From: Chitinophagales bacterium
GTDB taxonomy: Bacteria > Bacteroidota > Bacteroidia > Chitinophagales > Chitinophagaceae
Assembly: GCA_017303455.1 (NCBI GenBank)
Contig: JAFLBM010000002.1
Location: forward strand, 1 to 64,000
Reading direction: 5' to 3'
Length of the DNA: 64,000 nt
Each line of letters opens with the position of its first letter. Position 1 is the first letter of the stretch. The notes under the pieces are model-generated. The model was not told the DNA's origin. It made no database searches and saw only the letters and a list, made by a program, of their open reading frames with translations. A program made the translations under genes and the position numbers. Shown here piece by piece: positions 18,745 to 27,027 of this stretch.

Positions 18745-21021
18745 TTACAGGACATTTTCCAGGGATACAGCCACTTCTATTTCTGTACCATTTCCAGGGC
18801 TGCTGCTAACGACAAAACGGCCCCCCATCATCAAAGCTCTCTCTTTCATACCCAATAAACCCAGGGTTCTTTTACCAATAGTTTCAAGAGCGTCAAACCC
18901 TTTTCCATTGTCATGGATCACCATAAACAATTTATTATCTTTACGATAAAGCGAAGTATTTACTTCAGTAGCTTCTGAATGTCTTGCCACATTGGTCAGC
19001 GATTCCTGGAATATCCGGAAAAACCCCGTTTTCGTCTTATCCGGCAGCTCCATCTCCCCCACGCTGGAATTGAAACTTGTTTTAATCCCTGTTCTTTTAA
19101 TAAAATCCCGGCTATACCATTCCAGTGCTGCCACCAAGCCCAAATCATCCAGCATACTGGGCCGGAGTTCCGATGAAATTTTTCTTACAGTGGCCACAAT
19201 TGTATTGATCATTTCGAGTATCTCCTGTACTTCTTTTTCTAACACTTCATTACCAGCGATCTTTTTACCCAGTCGTGAAATATCCATTTTAATAACGGTC
19301 AGGTGCTGCCCCAGTTCATCATGAATTTCACGGGCAATATGCATCCTTTCTTCTTCCCTGATATTTTCCAGGTGATTGGATAATTGCCTCAGTTCTTCTC
19401 TTGATTTCAGCAACTCCTGCTGCACTTTTTTCCTTTCTGTTATATCCCGGATAAAAGCCAGGAAACGATCCTGCGCAATGATCCTGGCGGTGATCTCCAC
19501 ATCAATAACAGATCCGTCTTTCCTGCGCATCCTTCGTTCAGAAATGGCTGTTTTACCAGCGGCCAGTTCCTCCATCTGAAAAGGCATTTCTTTCAAATCC
19601 TCAGAAAAAACAAAATCATAAATAGTTTGAGACTTTAATTCTTCCGCTGAGTATTGCGAAAGTTTATACCCGGCAGGGTTCACTACAATAAACCGTCCTT
19701 TAAAATCAGCTATAAAAATTCCGTCTGATGCCTGTTCGACCAATGTCCTGTATTTTTCTTCACTTTCTTTCAGCATCCGTTCTGCTCTTTTCGTTTCTGT
19801 GATATCCCTGATCAGCACTAAGACATCTTCCTTTCCGTGTGTAACGTACCTGGCCTCGTAATCACGGTCTTCATTTCCGGCTTTCAGTTGATAGCTATAA
19901 GTGGTAACATCTCCTGTAGTCAATGCTTTGAGTTTGTTTATGATCGTTTTTTCAGCCAGCTCGGCAGGCAGTACTTCACTAACTTTTCTTCCAATAAATA
20001 GTTCCGGAGGCACATAGGTCTGCATTTCTTTCGGCTTAATAAAGTCAGAGAACCTGTTTTCCTTATCGATGATCAGAACCAGATCCGGTAATGCATTAAG
20101 AATGGCCTTATTTCTTCTTTCGCTCTGATCCAGTTCTGCTGTTCTTCTCAACACCAATTTTTGCAATTCTGCGGGCTTTCGGATTACATAAGCAGTAAAA
20201 TATCCTCCTACAATTGAAAGCAAAAACGACAAAAGGACTACCGGCAGAATACTATAAAAGGATCTGAATTTCTTTACGGGGATTACGTATAATTTCCACT
20301 CGCCGTCCGGGACTGACACAACTCCCACGAACTGGTTACCCAACTGTTCTTTAAGCGGCAAAAAAAACTCCTCCTTTTTTGTATCCGGGTTGATTTTTGA
20401 CAACTGGAAATAATAGCCTCCTTCACCGGTTGTATCTATACCGGCCGCCTCAAGCAAGGTTGACAGTTTGATTAAAACGGCAGAAAATCCCCAAAATTTA
20501 CTGCCGATAAAAACCGGTAGCCTGCCGACAACGCCTGTCCCCCCCTGCTTCAGCAGAAAAGGTCCTGCAAAGTATAACTTCCGTTCAGTAACAGCTTTAT
20601 ACGCCTCTTTATTCCGTGTAGAATCTGCAAATACATTATAGTTAAGGGCCTGTTCATTTCCCTGAAGCGGGTATATATACCTGATAATACCGCCGGGTAC
20701 TAACTGAAGTGCATCAATGTGTTTGTTGACACTTAGTATAGTTTCAGCTATAGAATCAATATTATCCGGAAATCCATCGTCCTTGATCGTCAATGCCAGG
20801 GCCTGCGTGGCAGAAAGGCTGTATTGCAATGATTGCTGTAACCTTTCCTTTGCTGATTCTGCTACATTGCGGGCCGCCTGTTTTCTTTCATTTTCTAATA
20901 ACTGGTATCGTTGATAACTGAGAAAACCACTAAGAGATCCAAGCAACAGGAATACAAGCAAACCCATAGTAACCGGCTTTAACAAAGACCAGTTGTTGAT
21001 TTTTTTCAGGTTATCCGGCAT
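18745..21021 (-). CDS. CHASE/PAS sensor histidine kinase (NarX/DegS type)
   Basis: A 758-residue membrane kinase. Membrane segments at about 15-35 and 258-278 enclose a periplasmic CHASE-like domain (LQLVPGG...IRYIYPLQGN). Two PAS domains follow (about 305-410 and 425-540). A HisKA_3 dimerisation domain has the phospho-acceptor in REIHDELGQ. The HATPase ends with DNGKGFD and GLLGMKERA, as in LuxR-partner kinases. No response regulator gene is adjacent, so it is an orphan in this window. Ligand unknown. Confidence 0.9.
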   Translation of the reverse strand: MPDNLKKINNWSLLKPVTMGLLVFLLLGSLSGFLSYQRYQLLENERKQAARNVAESAKERLQQSLQYSLSATQALALTIKDDGFPDNIDSIAETILSVNKHIDALQLVPGGIIRYIYPLQGNEQALNYNVFADSTRNKEAYKAVTERKLYFAGPFLLKQGGTGVVGRLPVFIGSKFWGFSAVLIKLSTLLEAAGIDTTGEGGYYFQLSKINPDTKKEEFFLPLKEQLGNQFVGVVSVPDGEWKLYVIPVKKFRSFYSILPVVLLSFLLSIVGGYFTAYVIRKPAELQKLVLRRTAELDQSERRNKAILNALPDLVLIIDKENRFSDFIKPKEMQTYVPPELFIGRKVSEVLPAELAEKTIINKLKALTTGDVTTYSYQLKAGNEDRDYEARYVTHGKEDVLVLIRDITETKRAERMLKESEEKYRTLVEQASDGIFIADFKGRFIVVNPAGYKLSQYSAEELKSQTIYDFVFSEDLKEMPFQMEELAAGKTAISERRMRRKDGSVIDVEITARIIAQDRFLAFIRDITERKKVQQELLKSREELRQLSNHLENIREEERMHIAREIHDELGQHLTVIKMDISRLGKKIAGNEVLEKEVQEILEMINTIVATVRKISSELRPSMLDDLGLVAALEWYSRDFIKRTGIKTSFNSSVGEMELPDKTKTGFFRIFQESLTNVARHSEATEVNTSLYRKDNKLFMVIHDNGKGFDALETIGKRTLGLLGMKERALMMGGRFVVSSSPGNGTEIEVAVSLENVL

Positions 21022-21364
21022 TACTATTTATTGTTTACCCGGTAAGTATAAAATGGGGAGAGATAAGAAGTTCAGCTAATAGTGCAAAAATAGCTTTCTT
21101 TTCAGAGATTGACAGTATGTAAAAAATGGTTTACAAAACGCAAAACCCGGGATATCCCGGGCTGCTCGGAAAACCATCCATATTCTGTTATGAGAAGATA
21201 AGGTAAATGGCTACTGATTTTCGACTACTGTGCTGTAAAGAAATAATTTCCGGCCGCCTTTTCCGGGGCTTTCTTATTTAACTGTGGATTTCACTTATTA
21301 AACGGTACTATTTCTTGTATAAACCGGTTTTGAAATACTACTTGGAGCCAAAAACCGAATCCCC
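21022..21364. other. Intergenic region between histidine kinase and the tRNA-Ala locus
   Basis: About 340 bp without a gene. It holds the kinase promoter and a self-complementary 16-bp sequence CCCGGGATATCCCGGG (21146-21161). That sequence has T-rich flank on the minus strand but no minus-strand gene to terminate. I see nothing else. Confidence 0.5.
21085..21092 (-). promoter_or_regulatory. Core promoter box (TATTTTTG) for the histidine kinase
   Basis: A perfect TAnnTTTG match on the minus strand, 64 bp upstream of the kinase start. No clear -33 element. Confidence 0.45.
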
Positions 21365-21372
21365 TATTTTTG
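21342..21372 (+). promoter_or_regulatory. Promoter of the tRNA-Ala locus (TTGG-N19-TATTTTTG)
   Basis: TATTTTTG (21365-21372) fits the -7 element and TTGG (21342-21345) lies 19 bp upstream. Transcription would start near 21379, so the two truncated tRNA copies form the leader of the intact tRNA. Confidence 0.65.
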
Positions 21373-21383
21373 CTGCCCGCAAG

Positions 21384-21561
21384 GTTGTAGCTCAGCTGGC
21401 CAGAGCATCCCGAAAGCATTCGGGAAGATCAGCGGAGCAAATAAGTAGCGTGGAAGTTCATTTCATCAGGGGGGTTTAGCTCAGCTGGCCAGAGCGTCCC
21501 GAAGGTATTCGGGAAGATCAGCGGAGCAAATAAGTAGCGTGGAAGTTCATTTCATCATGGG
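21384..21561 (+). repeat. Two tandem 89-bp truncated tRNA-Ala copies
   Basis: TAGCTCAGCTGG occurs at 21388, 21477 and 21566, exactly 89 bp apart; the third occurrence is the intact tRNA-Ala. Each of the first two units keeps the tRNA 5' acceptor strand and D arm. It then has a 7-bp hairpin (TCCCGAA/TTCGGGA) where the anticodon arm should be, followed by about 45 bp nearly identical in both units. T arm and 3' acceptor strand are missing. See the finding on this locus. Confidence 0.85.
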
Positions 21562-21632
21562 GGTTTAGCTCAGCTGGCTAGAGCGTTTGCATGGCATGCA
21601 AAAGGTCACCGGTTCGACTCCGGTAACCTCCA
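21559..21632 (+). tRNA. tRNA-Ala (anticodon GGC)
   Basis: Full cloverleaf: acceptor GGGGGTT/AACCTCC with the alanine identity pair G3:U70, D arm GCTC/GAGC, anticodon stem TTTGC/GCAAA with loop ATGGCAT (anticodon GGC), and T arm ACCGG/CCGGT with loop TTCGACT. CCA is not encoded. A terminator follows 10 bp later. Confidence 0.96.
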
Positions 21633-21642
21633 CTTTAATTTT

Positions 21643-21677
21643 AAAAAGGTTCTGATTATAATATCGGAACCTTTTTT
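21643..21677 (+). terminator. Terminator of tRNA-Ala
   Basis: Stem AAAAGGTTC/GAACCTTTT with an A/T-rich loop and six T's. The T run ends directly at the ATG of the GIY-YIG gene. Confidence 0.8.
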
Positions 21678-21929
21678 ATGCCTTACCATGTTTACATACT
21701 ATTCTCCCCAACGATAAACCAGTACTATATTGGTCATTCACATGACCTGGATGACCGGCTATCCAGACATAATAATTCGGGGAGCAAAGCCACCAAAAAA
21801 GCAAATGACTGGAAAATCGTTTACACCGAAACATTCGATACAAAAACTGCCGCTTTTCAGCGGGAAATGGACATCAAAAAAAAGAAAAGCAGGAAGTATA
21901 TTGAAACACTGATCAGCTCAGCCGGATAG
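21678..21929 (+). CDS. GIY-YIG nuclease family protein
   Basis: An 83-residue single-domain protein. VYILFS and YYIGHS are the GIY-YIG strands, followed by the conserved Arg in DRLSRHN, a lysine-rich helix and the Glu in REMDIKK. It resembles the YhbQ/UvrC-N-like group; the biochemical role of stand-alone members is unsettled. The ATG touches the T tract of the tRNA terminator, so expression may need read-through from the tRNA promoter. The last codons (S-S-A-G-stop) are read from a tRNA D-arm-like sequence, which suggests the gene belongs to a tRNA-associated element. Confidence 0.88.
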   Translation: MPYHVYILFSPTINQYYIGHSHDLDDRLSRHNNSGSKATKKANDWKIVYTETFDTKTAAFQREMDIKKKKSRKYIETLISSAG

Positions 21930-21975
21930 AGCGTCACGAAAGCATTCGGGAAGGTCATCCCGAACTCTTTCGTGA
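21913..21975 (+). repeat. tRNA-like fragment with nested hairpin after the GIY-YIG gene
   Basis: TCAGCTCAGCCGGATAGAGCG resembles the 5' half of tRNA-Ala. It continues into two nested perfect stems: TCACGAAAG/CTTTCGTGA (21934-21942 with 21967-21975) and TTCGGGA/TCCCGAA (21945-21951 with 21958-21964). The loop AGGTCA resembles the tRNA variable loop. The central CGAAAGCATTCGGGA is shared with truncated copy 1 upstream. Confidence 0.8.
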
Positions 21976-21985
21976 TAACCTGAAA

Positions 21986-22019
21986 AGAAGGCCTGAACTC
22001 ATTTTTGTTCAGGCCTTCT
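21986..22019 (-). terminator. Terminator of the T9SS type A cargo gene
   Basis: A perfect 13-bp stem (AGAAGGCCTGAAC and its complement) with an 8-nt loop lies 20 bp after the stop of the minus-strand gene. A T-rich run follows on that strand. Confidence 0.8.
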
Positions 22020-22039
22020 GCTTATATGATAGTATGAAA

Positions 22040-23698
22040 TTATTTCTGGACTACGAACCGCAATGTTTTCTGTTTTTGTAAAATACCTGATTGTAATTGT
22101 AAAAGATACACACCTCCCGGCAGGTCACTAACATCAATCTTTATGGATGACGTATTAATTGTGCGTTGTAATACCAGGCTACCTTGCAAATTATAAACAG
22201 CAAGGCGGTCATACTTTTCTTCCAAAAGATTACTGACTGTTAATTCCCGCTGTGCAGGATTAGGATAGATAACAGGTGATTTCAACATCGTATTCATTTC
22301 TTCCTCCGCTACCTCACTGCTTATAGCCGTGGAGTGATGATCACCACAACCGTGATGATTATTGTTACCCTGCCCGAATTTTATTACAAAACTCCGCAGG
22401 TAGGTACTTTGATAAGTAACCGTATCCATATCCTGGGTGATCCCGATCGATATCAGCTGGTTATTCCTGTCTGTAATTCCGTCCGTAAGCCAATGGGAAC
22501 GCAGGTAAGAAACACTGTCGGGGGAAATATAAATACCATCCAATTGGCCATTTTTTTTCATACGCATTGAAAAGCCCCTGGAAAGAATGTTGTTCCTTTT
22601 CTTTTCACCCACCATATAAAATTTATCGTTGTCATTTACCACTAACTTGAAAAGATTGCAGCTATCCCGCTCGTAAGGGAAATAACGGCTCCATTGCAAG
22701 GCTCCGTTCCAGGAGCTGATGCGGCCCACCCGGCATAACATTCTTCCATTATTATAATACTGTGTGGCAAGTGCAAAAATATTACCGGTTCTGTCTTGTT
22801 TGAGATCGGTAAGCTGCACGCCATTGGCGGGAAAATGTGTTTTCCTATAGACTATATTTCCATTGTTTCGCCCAATCTTCCAGAGGTATACCCCCTGGGC
22901 TGTTTCAGAAATAGCTTTCCCGCCATAAATGATCAGCTGATCATCTTGTGCCAGTGCAGAAGAAAGACTGAAACGCCCCGCATCGGTGGTAATGGTCTTT
23001 CTCCACTTCAATTGGCCGTTGGCGGCATACCTTGTTATTCTTATATCAGGAAAGGATGCAAAATAATCTTCCACTACCCATACGTAGCCATTATCATCAA
23101 TATGAATGTCAGTATAAGATGTTTGTATGGAATCCATTTTCATCCACACTGTAGTAAAATTCTTATCGGTTTTCAACACAAAAGAAGCAGGCAGAAAGCC
23201 GGGGCCGTCTGGATACTGTCCATCGCCTGTTAAATAGATATTATCGTTCTCATCCAGTTTAAAAGCATTCAGGTTAAAAACAGAATACCCCCCTTCAAAA
23301 GAGATTGTCCGCTGAGAGCGGATATTCAGGTTGCTATCCAGCTTATACAGTGTATATACAGGATCAAACCCGAGGGGATAATTTTTTTCCAGCACATAGA
23401 TCATATTTCTTTTACCGACCCTCGTTTCGACCTGTACGGTAGTGCCGGTAATAAAAAAAGTACGCTGCTCGGCACCACTATGATTGGTTTTCGATAATTT
23501 CCAGGTGAACTGGTCATTATCCGCATGCCATAAGTAAGTGGCCACAAAAGATGTTGATGTCAGCGGCTGAACAGAAGTACCTACTGTACCGTTAGGATAA
23601 CTATTATTACCATCCTGGTTCTGGAACCATTGTACCTGGGCCACCAGGAGTGTTTGCAATAACAGCAAAACAAAAGAAAGGAGCAGGGGCTTTTTCAT
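22040..23698 (-). CDS. T9SS type A sorting-domain secreted protein
   Basis: A 552-residue secreted protein. It has a signal peptide (MKKPLLLSFVLLLLQ...), a beta-propeller-like middle with recurring D-x-x-G/N-x-Y/W patterns, and a C-terminal type A sorting domain. The sorting domain shows YPNPAQRELTV, VYNLQGSLV and LPGGVYLLQL. That domain directs export by the type IX system and attachment to the surface. The function of the propeller part is not recognisable. Confidence 0.85.
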   Translation of the reverse strand: MKKPLLLSFVLLLLQTLLVAQVQWFQNQDGNNSYPNGTVGTSVQPLTSTSFVATYLWHADNDQFTWKLSKTNHSGAEQRTFFITGTTVQVETRVGKRNMIYVLEKNYPLGFDPVYTLYKLDSNLNIRSQRTISFEGGYSVFNLNAFKLDENDNIYLTGDGQYPDGPGFLPASFVLKTDKNFTTVWMKMDSIQTSYTDIHIDDNGYVWVVEDYFASFPDIRITRYAANGQLKWRKTITTDAGRFSLSSALAQDDQLIIYGGKAISETAQGVYLWKIGRNNGNIVYRKTHFPANGVQLTDLKQDRTGNIFALATQYYNNGRMLCRVGRISSWNGALQWSRYFPYERDSCNLFKLVVNDNDKFYMVGEKKRNNILSRGFSMRMKKNGQLDGIYISPDSVSYLRSHWLTDGITDRNNQLISIGITQDMDTVTYQSTYLRSFVIKFGQGNNNHHGCGDHHSTAISSEVAEEEMNTMLKSPVIYPNPAQRELTVSNLLEEKYDRLAVYNLQGSLVLQRTINTSSIKIDVSDLPGGVYLLQLQSGILQKQKTLRFVVQK

Positions 23699-23888
23699 AC
23701 GATCGGATTTAGAATTATAAAAGTAGTGTCAATCTCCGGGTACTTTATTACAACAACTATGCAGAAATGCCGGAGGTAGCACATTTCCTAAGCAATCCGT
23801 ACATATAAAAAAAAGTTTCCGGGAAATCTACCTGCCGGAATATGCAAACAGATAAGGGCTACTACCTGCCACTTGCACCCTTTCCTTT

Positions 23889-23896
23889 ATCTTCGC
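23889..23896 (+). promoter_or_regulatory. Core promoter box (TATCTTCG) for pheT
   Basis: Matches TAnnTTYG, 23 bp before the pheT ATG. No clear -33 element. Confidence 0.5.
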
Positions 23897-23919
23897 AGAT
23901 ATTAAAGAAGTAACAGAAC

Positions 23920-26367
23920 ATGACCATCTCGTACAAATGGCTGAGTGAATACCTGCCTGTAACTGTTGAACCTGAAAGATTAAGCCGTATTCTCACTTCC
24001 ATCGGGCTTGAAGTGGAAAGTATGGACAATTACGAAGAAGTGAAAGGAGGATTAAAAGGCCTGCTCATCGGAGAGGTATTAACTACGGAGAAACACCCGA
24101 ATGCAGATAAACTTACACTTACCACTGTCAATATTGGAACAGGGGGAGCCTTACAGATCGTTTGTGGTGCCCCGAATGTAGCCGCCGGCCAAAAAGTGGT
24201 GGTCGCTCCTGTTGGTACAACGATCTACCCCGCCACCGGTGATCCGCTGACCATGAAAGTGGCAAAGATCAGGAGTGTGGAAAGCCATGGAATGATCTGT
24301 GCTGAAGATGAGATCGGGCTAGGCTCGTCACATGCAGGCATTATGGTATTACCGGCTGATGTAAAAGTTGGCACTCCCGCTTCAGAATATTTTGAACCCT
24401 ATGATGACATTATATATGAAATCGGCCTTACCCCCAACCGGATGGACGCTATGAGCCATTGGGGTGTGGCAAGAGATGTGTGTGCTTATTTAAGTCACCA
24501 TGATAAAAAAGACCTGCCTGCCGGACAGGCAGGTATGAAACCAAAGCTCCCTTACAGCAATGGCTTCAAAGCAGACAACAACACATTAGCTATTGACGTA
24601 AAAGTAGAAAACGAAACGGCCTGCCCCCGTTATAGTGCTGTAAGCATTTCCAATGTCGTAGTAAAAGAGTCTCCCAAATGGCTGCAGCAAAAATTAAAAG
24701 CCATTGGTCTTCGGCCCATCAATAATATTGTTGACATCACGAATTATATCCAGTATGAGACCGGGCAGCCGCTCCATGCTTTTGATGCGGATGCCATTGC
24801 CGGTAAAAAAGTGATCGTTAAAAATCTGCCCGAAGGAACAGCATTCCTAACACTGGATGAGAAGGAAAGAAAGTTAAGTGCAGAGGACCTGATGATCTGT
24901 AATGAAAAAGAGGGTATGTGTATTGCCGGTGTTTTTGGCGGTATTCACAGTGGTGTTTCAGAAAGCACCACCAGTATATTTTTAGAAAGTGCTTTTTTTG
25001 ATGCTGTAACTATCCGCAAAACATCTTTCCGTCACGGGTTAAGAACAGATGCAGCCAGCCGTTTTGAAAAAGGGACTGATATCTCTGCTACTGTCAATGT
25101 CTTGAAAAGAGCAGCCTTAATGATCAAAGAAATTGCCGGGGGAGAAATTGCTTCTGAAATAGTAGATGTGTACCCCAATCAAAAAGCAAAAGCAGAAGTG
25201 GCGATCAAGTACCATTTCTTAAAGAAACTGAGCGGTAAAAATTATCATCCGGATGCCGTAAAAAATATCCTGGGCAGTCTTGGTTTTGAAATATTAAAAG
25301 AAGGTATTGATGAACTGCGGGTGGCTGTTCCTTATCATAAACCGGATATCAGCCTTCCTGCCGACCTGGTGGAAGAAGTATTGAGGATTGACGGGCTGGA
25401 TAATGTTGAAATACCGGAAGCTATTACTATTACCCCCTCAGTGGAAGAAAATTACGCTACGGAAACATACCGGGAGAAAGTAGCTAATTACCTAACCGGA
25501 CTTGGATTCAATGAGATCATAACCAACTCCATCACCAATGCCGCTTATTTTTCTGAAGAAGAGCTGGAGCAAATGGTGAAAATGATGAACAGCCTGAGTG
25601 CTGAACTGAATATTTTGCGCAGCTCCCTTTTTGAAACAGCACTGGAAGTGGTGGCCCATAACCTCAACCATCGAAACAGTTCACTTCGCTTATTTGAATT
25701 TGGAAAGGCCTACAGCACTTCAGGTTCCGGGAAATATGCAGAAGAAGAAAAATTGTGTATAGTGGTAACCGGCAGCATTCATGATGACAGCTGGAAACAA
25801 AAAGGCAAACAGGCTGACCTGTATTTTTTAAAAGGCGTTGTTGCGGCCGTCCTTCAATCATTAGGCATCAAAGCAGATAGTATTGAAGTAGTGGCTGTAC
25901 CTAAACTGGATAATCATATTGTGTTCAAACTGAACGGGCAGATCATTGCGGGTGCAGGCGAGGTAACCAAAAAAATATTGGCGAAATTCGATATCAAACA
26001 ACCGGTATTTTTTGCGGGGCTAAACTGGTCTTTATTAGCCGCACTGGCGGCGCAACAGAAGGCGGCAGTTAAAGAAATTCCCAGGTTCCCGGCCGTACAA
26101 AGAGATGTGGCCATGATCGTTCCCAAACAACTGCGCTATGAAGAAGTGGAAAAAACGGTACAAAAGATAAAACTGAACAAGCTGCAGGAAGTAAAACTCT
26201 TTGATATTTTTGAAAGCGAGAAACTGGGAGCCGATAAAAAGTCATTGGCCGTGAACTTTACATTTTTAGATGAGGAAAAAACACTCACTGATAAAGAGAT
26301 CGACGGCTGGATGAACAAGATCATGACCACCCTGGAAAAAGAACTGCAGGCGGAAATCAGAAAATAA
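23920..26367 (+). CDS. pheT: Phenylalanine-tRNA ligase beta subunit
   Basis: An 815-residue subunit; charges tRNA-Phe together with PheS, whose gene is not in this window. The N-terminal YKWLSEYLP is canonical. An EMAP-II-like tRNA-binding domain (about 40-155) is followed by the B3/4 editing domain, the B5 domain, the catalytic-like core and a C-terminal anticodon-binding ferredoxin fold (FPAVQRDVAM). At about residues 199-205 the sequence LPAGQAG is encoded by a perfect 8-bp-arm palindrome, apparently an in-frame repeat insertion in a linker. A small coiled-coil gene follows after 3 bp. Confidence 0.96.
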   Translation: MTISYKWLSEYLPVTVEPERLSRILTSIGLEVESMDNYEEVKGGLKGLLIGEVLTTEKHPNADKLTLTTVNIGTGGALQIVCGAPNVAAGQKVVVAPVGTTIYPATGDPLTMKVAKIRSVESHGMICAEDEIGLGSSHAGIMVLPADVKVGTPASEYFEPYDDIIYEIGLTPNRMDAMSHWGVARDVCAYLSHHDKKDLPAGQAGMKPKLPYSNGFKADNNTLAIDVKVENETACPRYSAVSISNVVVKESPKWLQQKLKAIGLRPINNIVDITNYIQYETGQPLHAFDADAIAGKKVIVKNLPEGTAFLTLDEKERKLSAEDLMICNEKEGMCIAGVFGGIHSGVSESTTSIFLESAFFDAVTIRKTSFRHGLRTDAASRFEKGTDISATVNVLKRAALMIKEIAGGEIASEIVDVYPNQKAKAEVAIKYHFLKKLSGKNYHPDAVKNILGSLGFEILKEGIDELRVAVPYHKPDISLPADLVEEVLRIDGLDNVEIPEAITITPSVEENYATETYREKVANYLTGLGFNEIITNSITNAAYFSEEELEQMVKMMNSLSAELNILRSSLFETALEVVAHNLNHRNSSLRLFEFGKAYSTSGSGKYAEEEKLCIVVTGSIHDDSWKQKGKQADLYFLKGVVAAVLQSLGIKADSIEVVAVPKLDNHIVFKLNGQIIAGAGEVTKKILAKFDIKQPVFFAGLNWSLLAALAAQQKAAVKEIPRFPAVQRDVAMIVPKQLRYEEVEKTVQKIKLNKLQEVKLFDIFESEKLGADKKSLAVNFTFLDEEKTLTDKEIDGWMNKIMTTLEKELQAEIRK
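24513..24533. repeat. In-frame palindromic repeat inside pheT
   Basis: CCTGCCTG and CAGGCAGG flank a 5-base centre CCGGA. Read in frame it gives LPAGQAG, which does not look like PheT sequence. Confidence 0.75.
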
Positions 26368-26370
26368 ACA

Positions 26371-26658
26371 ATGAGTAGCACTGAACAACATCTTAAACGG
26401 ATACAGGATAAGCTTCAGCAATTGCTGAAGCAGCATACTGCATTGCAGAAAGAGAATGTTCAGCTAAAGGAGGCATTGGATTTATCAAAAGAGGAAGCCA
26501 GAGTTCAGCAGCAACATATTGATACATTAAAGCAGAAAGTGGATATCCTGAAATTGAATGCAGGTGAAATGAGTGAGGCCGATAAAAAAGAGTTCGAGAA
26601 AAAGATCAATACCTACCTGAAAGAAATAGACCGTTGTATTGCCATGCTGGGAGGATAG
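26371..26658 (+). CDS. Small coiled-coil protein upstream of zapA
   Basis: A 95-residue, almost entirely helical coiled coil with heptad-like Leu/Ile spacing, rich in Gln, Lys and Glu. It starts 3 bp after pheT stops, so it is probably co-transcribed. The position between pheT and zapA and the coiled-coil build suggest a ZapB-like or division-associated partner, but this is inference. No enzymatic motif is present. Confidence 0.75.
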   Translation: MSSTEQHLKRIQDKLQQLLKQHTALQKENVQLKEALDLSKEEARVQQQHIDTLKQKVDILKLNAGEMSEADKKEFEKKINTYLKEIDRCIAMLGG

Positions 26659-26660
26659 GG

Positions 26661-26915
26661 CTAAACCCGTTTTACCAGGTTCAGTTTCATTTCAGCATCA
26701 CCATTGGATAATTCCAGGGTGTAGCGTCCATATGGAAGATCATTCAGGCCCGACCAGGTGAAATGTTCCCGTTCGCTGATCATATCCCTTTCCAGGATAC
26801 CGCAAACACTGCCTTTATCATCTTTAATTACACCCCTTACCGGGTTGCCTTTGGGAGCTGATAACTCCATTTGTAATGCATCAATAAAGACTGATGACTT
26901 AACTTTAGCAAACAT
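26661..26915 (-). CDS. Hypothetical small beta-rich protein
   Basis: An 84-residue reading frame on the opposite strand from its neighbours. The alternating hydrophobic pattern (FTWSGLNDLPYGRYTLEL near the end) suggests a small beta-sandwich like the carbohydrate or sorting-domain type, without a signal peptide. It ends 2 bp from the stop of the coiled-coil gene. I do not recognise a family. The coherent amino acid pattern supports a real gene. Confidence 0.6.
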   Translation of the reverse strand: MFAKVKSSVFIDALQMELSAPKGNPVRGVIKDDKGSVCGILERDMISEREHFTWSGLNDLPYGRYTLELSNGDAEMKLNLVKRV

Positions 26916-27027
26916 TAGCTACAGTTTGTTTGGTTTACGTTCTCAGAGAGGGGGATTATCAGAGCCGTAAGAAAGGAGATTTTTACGGGAGACGTAAGAT
27001 AGAGCTTCAATTTTAAAAATGCAAGTT

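Noticed and set aside
21384..21561. Two additional functional tRNAs.
   Set aside because: Both units lack the T arm and 3' acceptor strand, and the anticodon arm is replaced by a 7-bp hairpin with a 4-nt loop.
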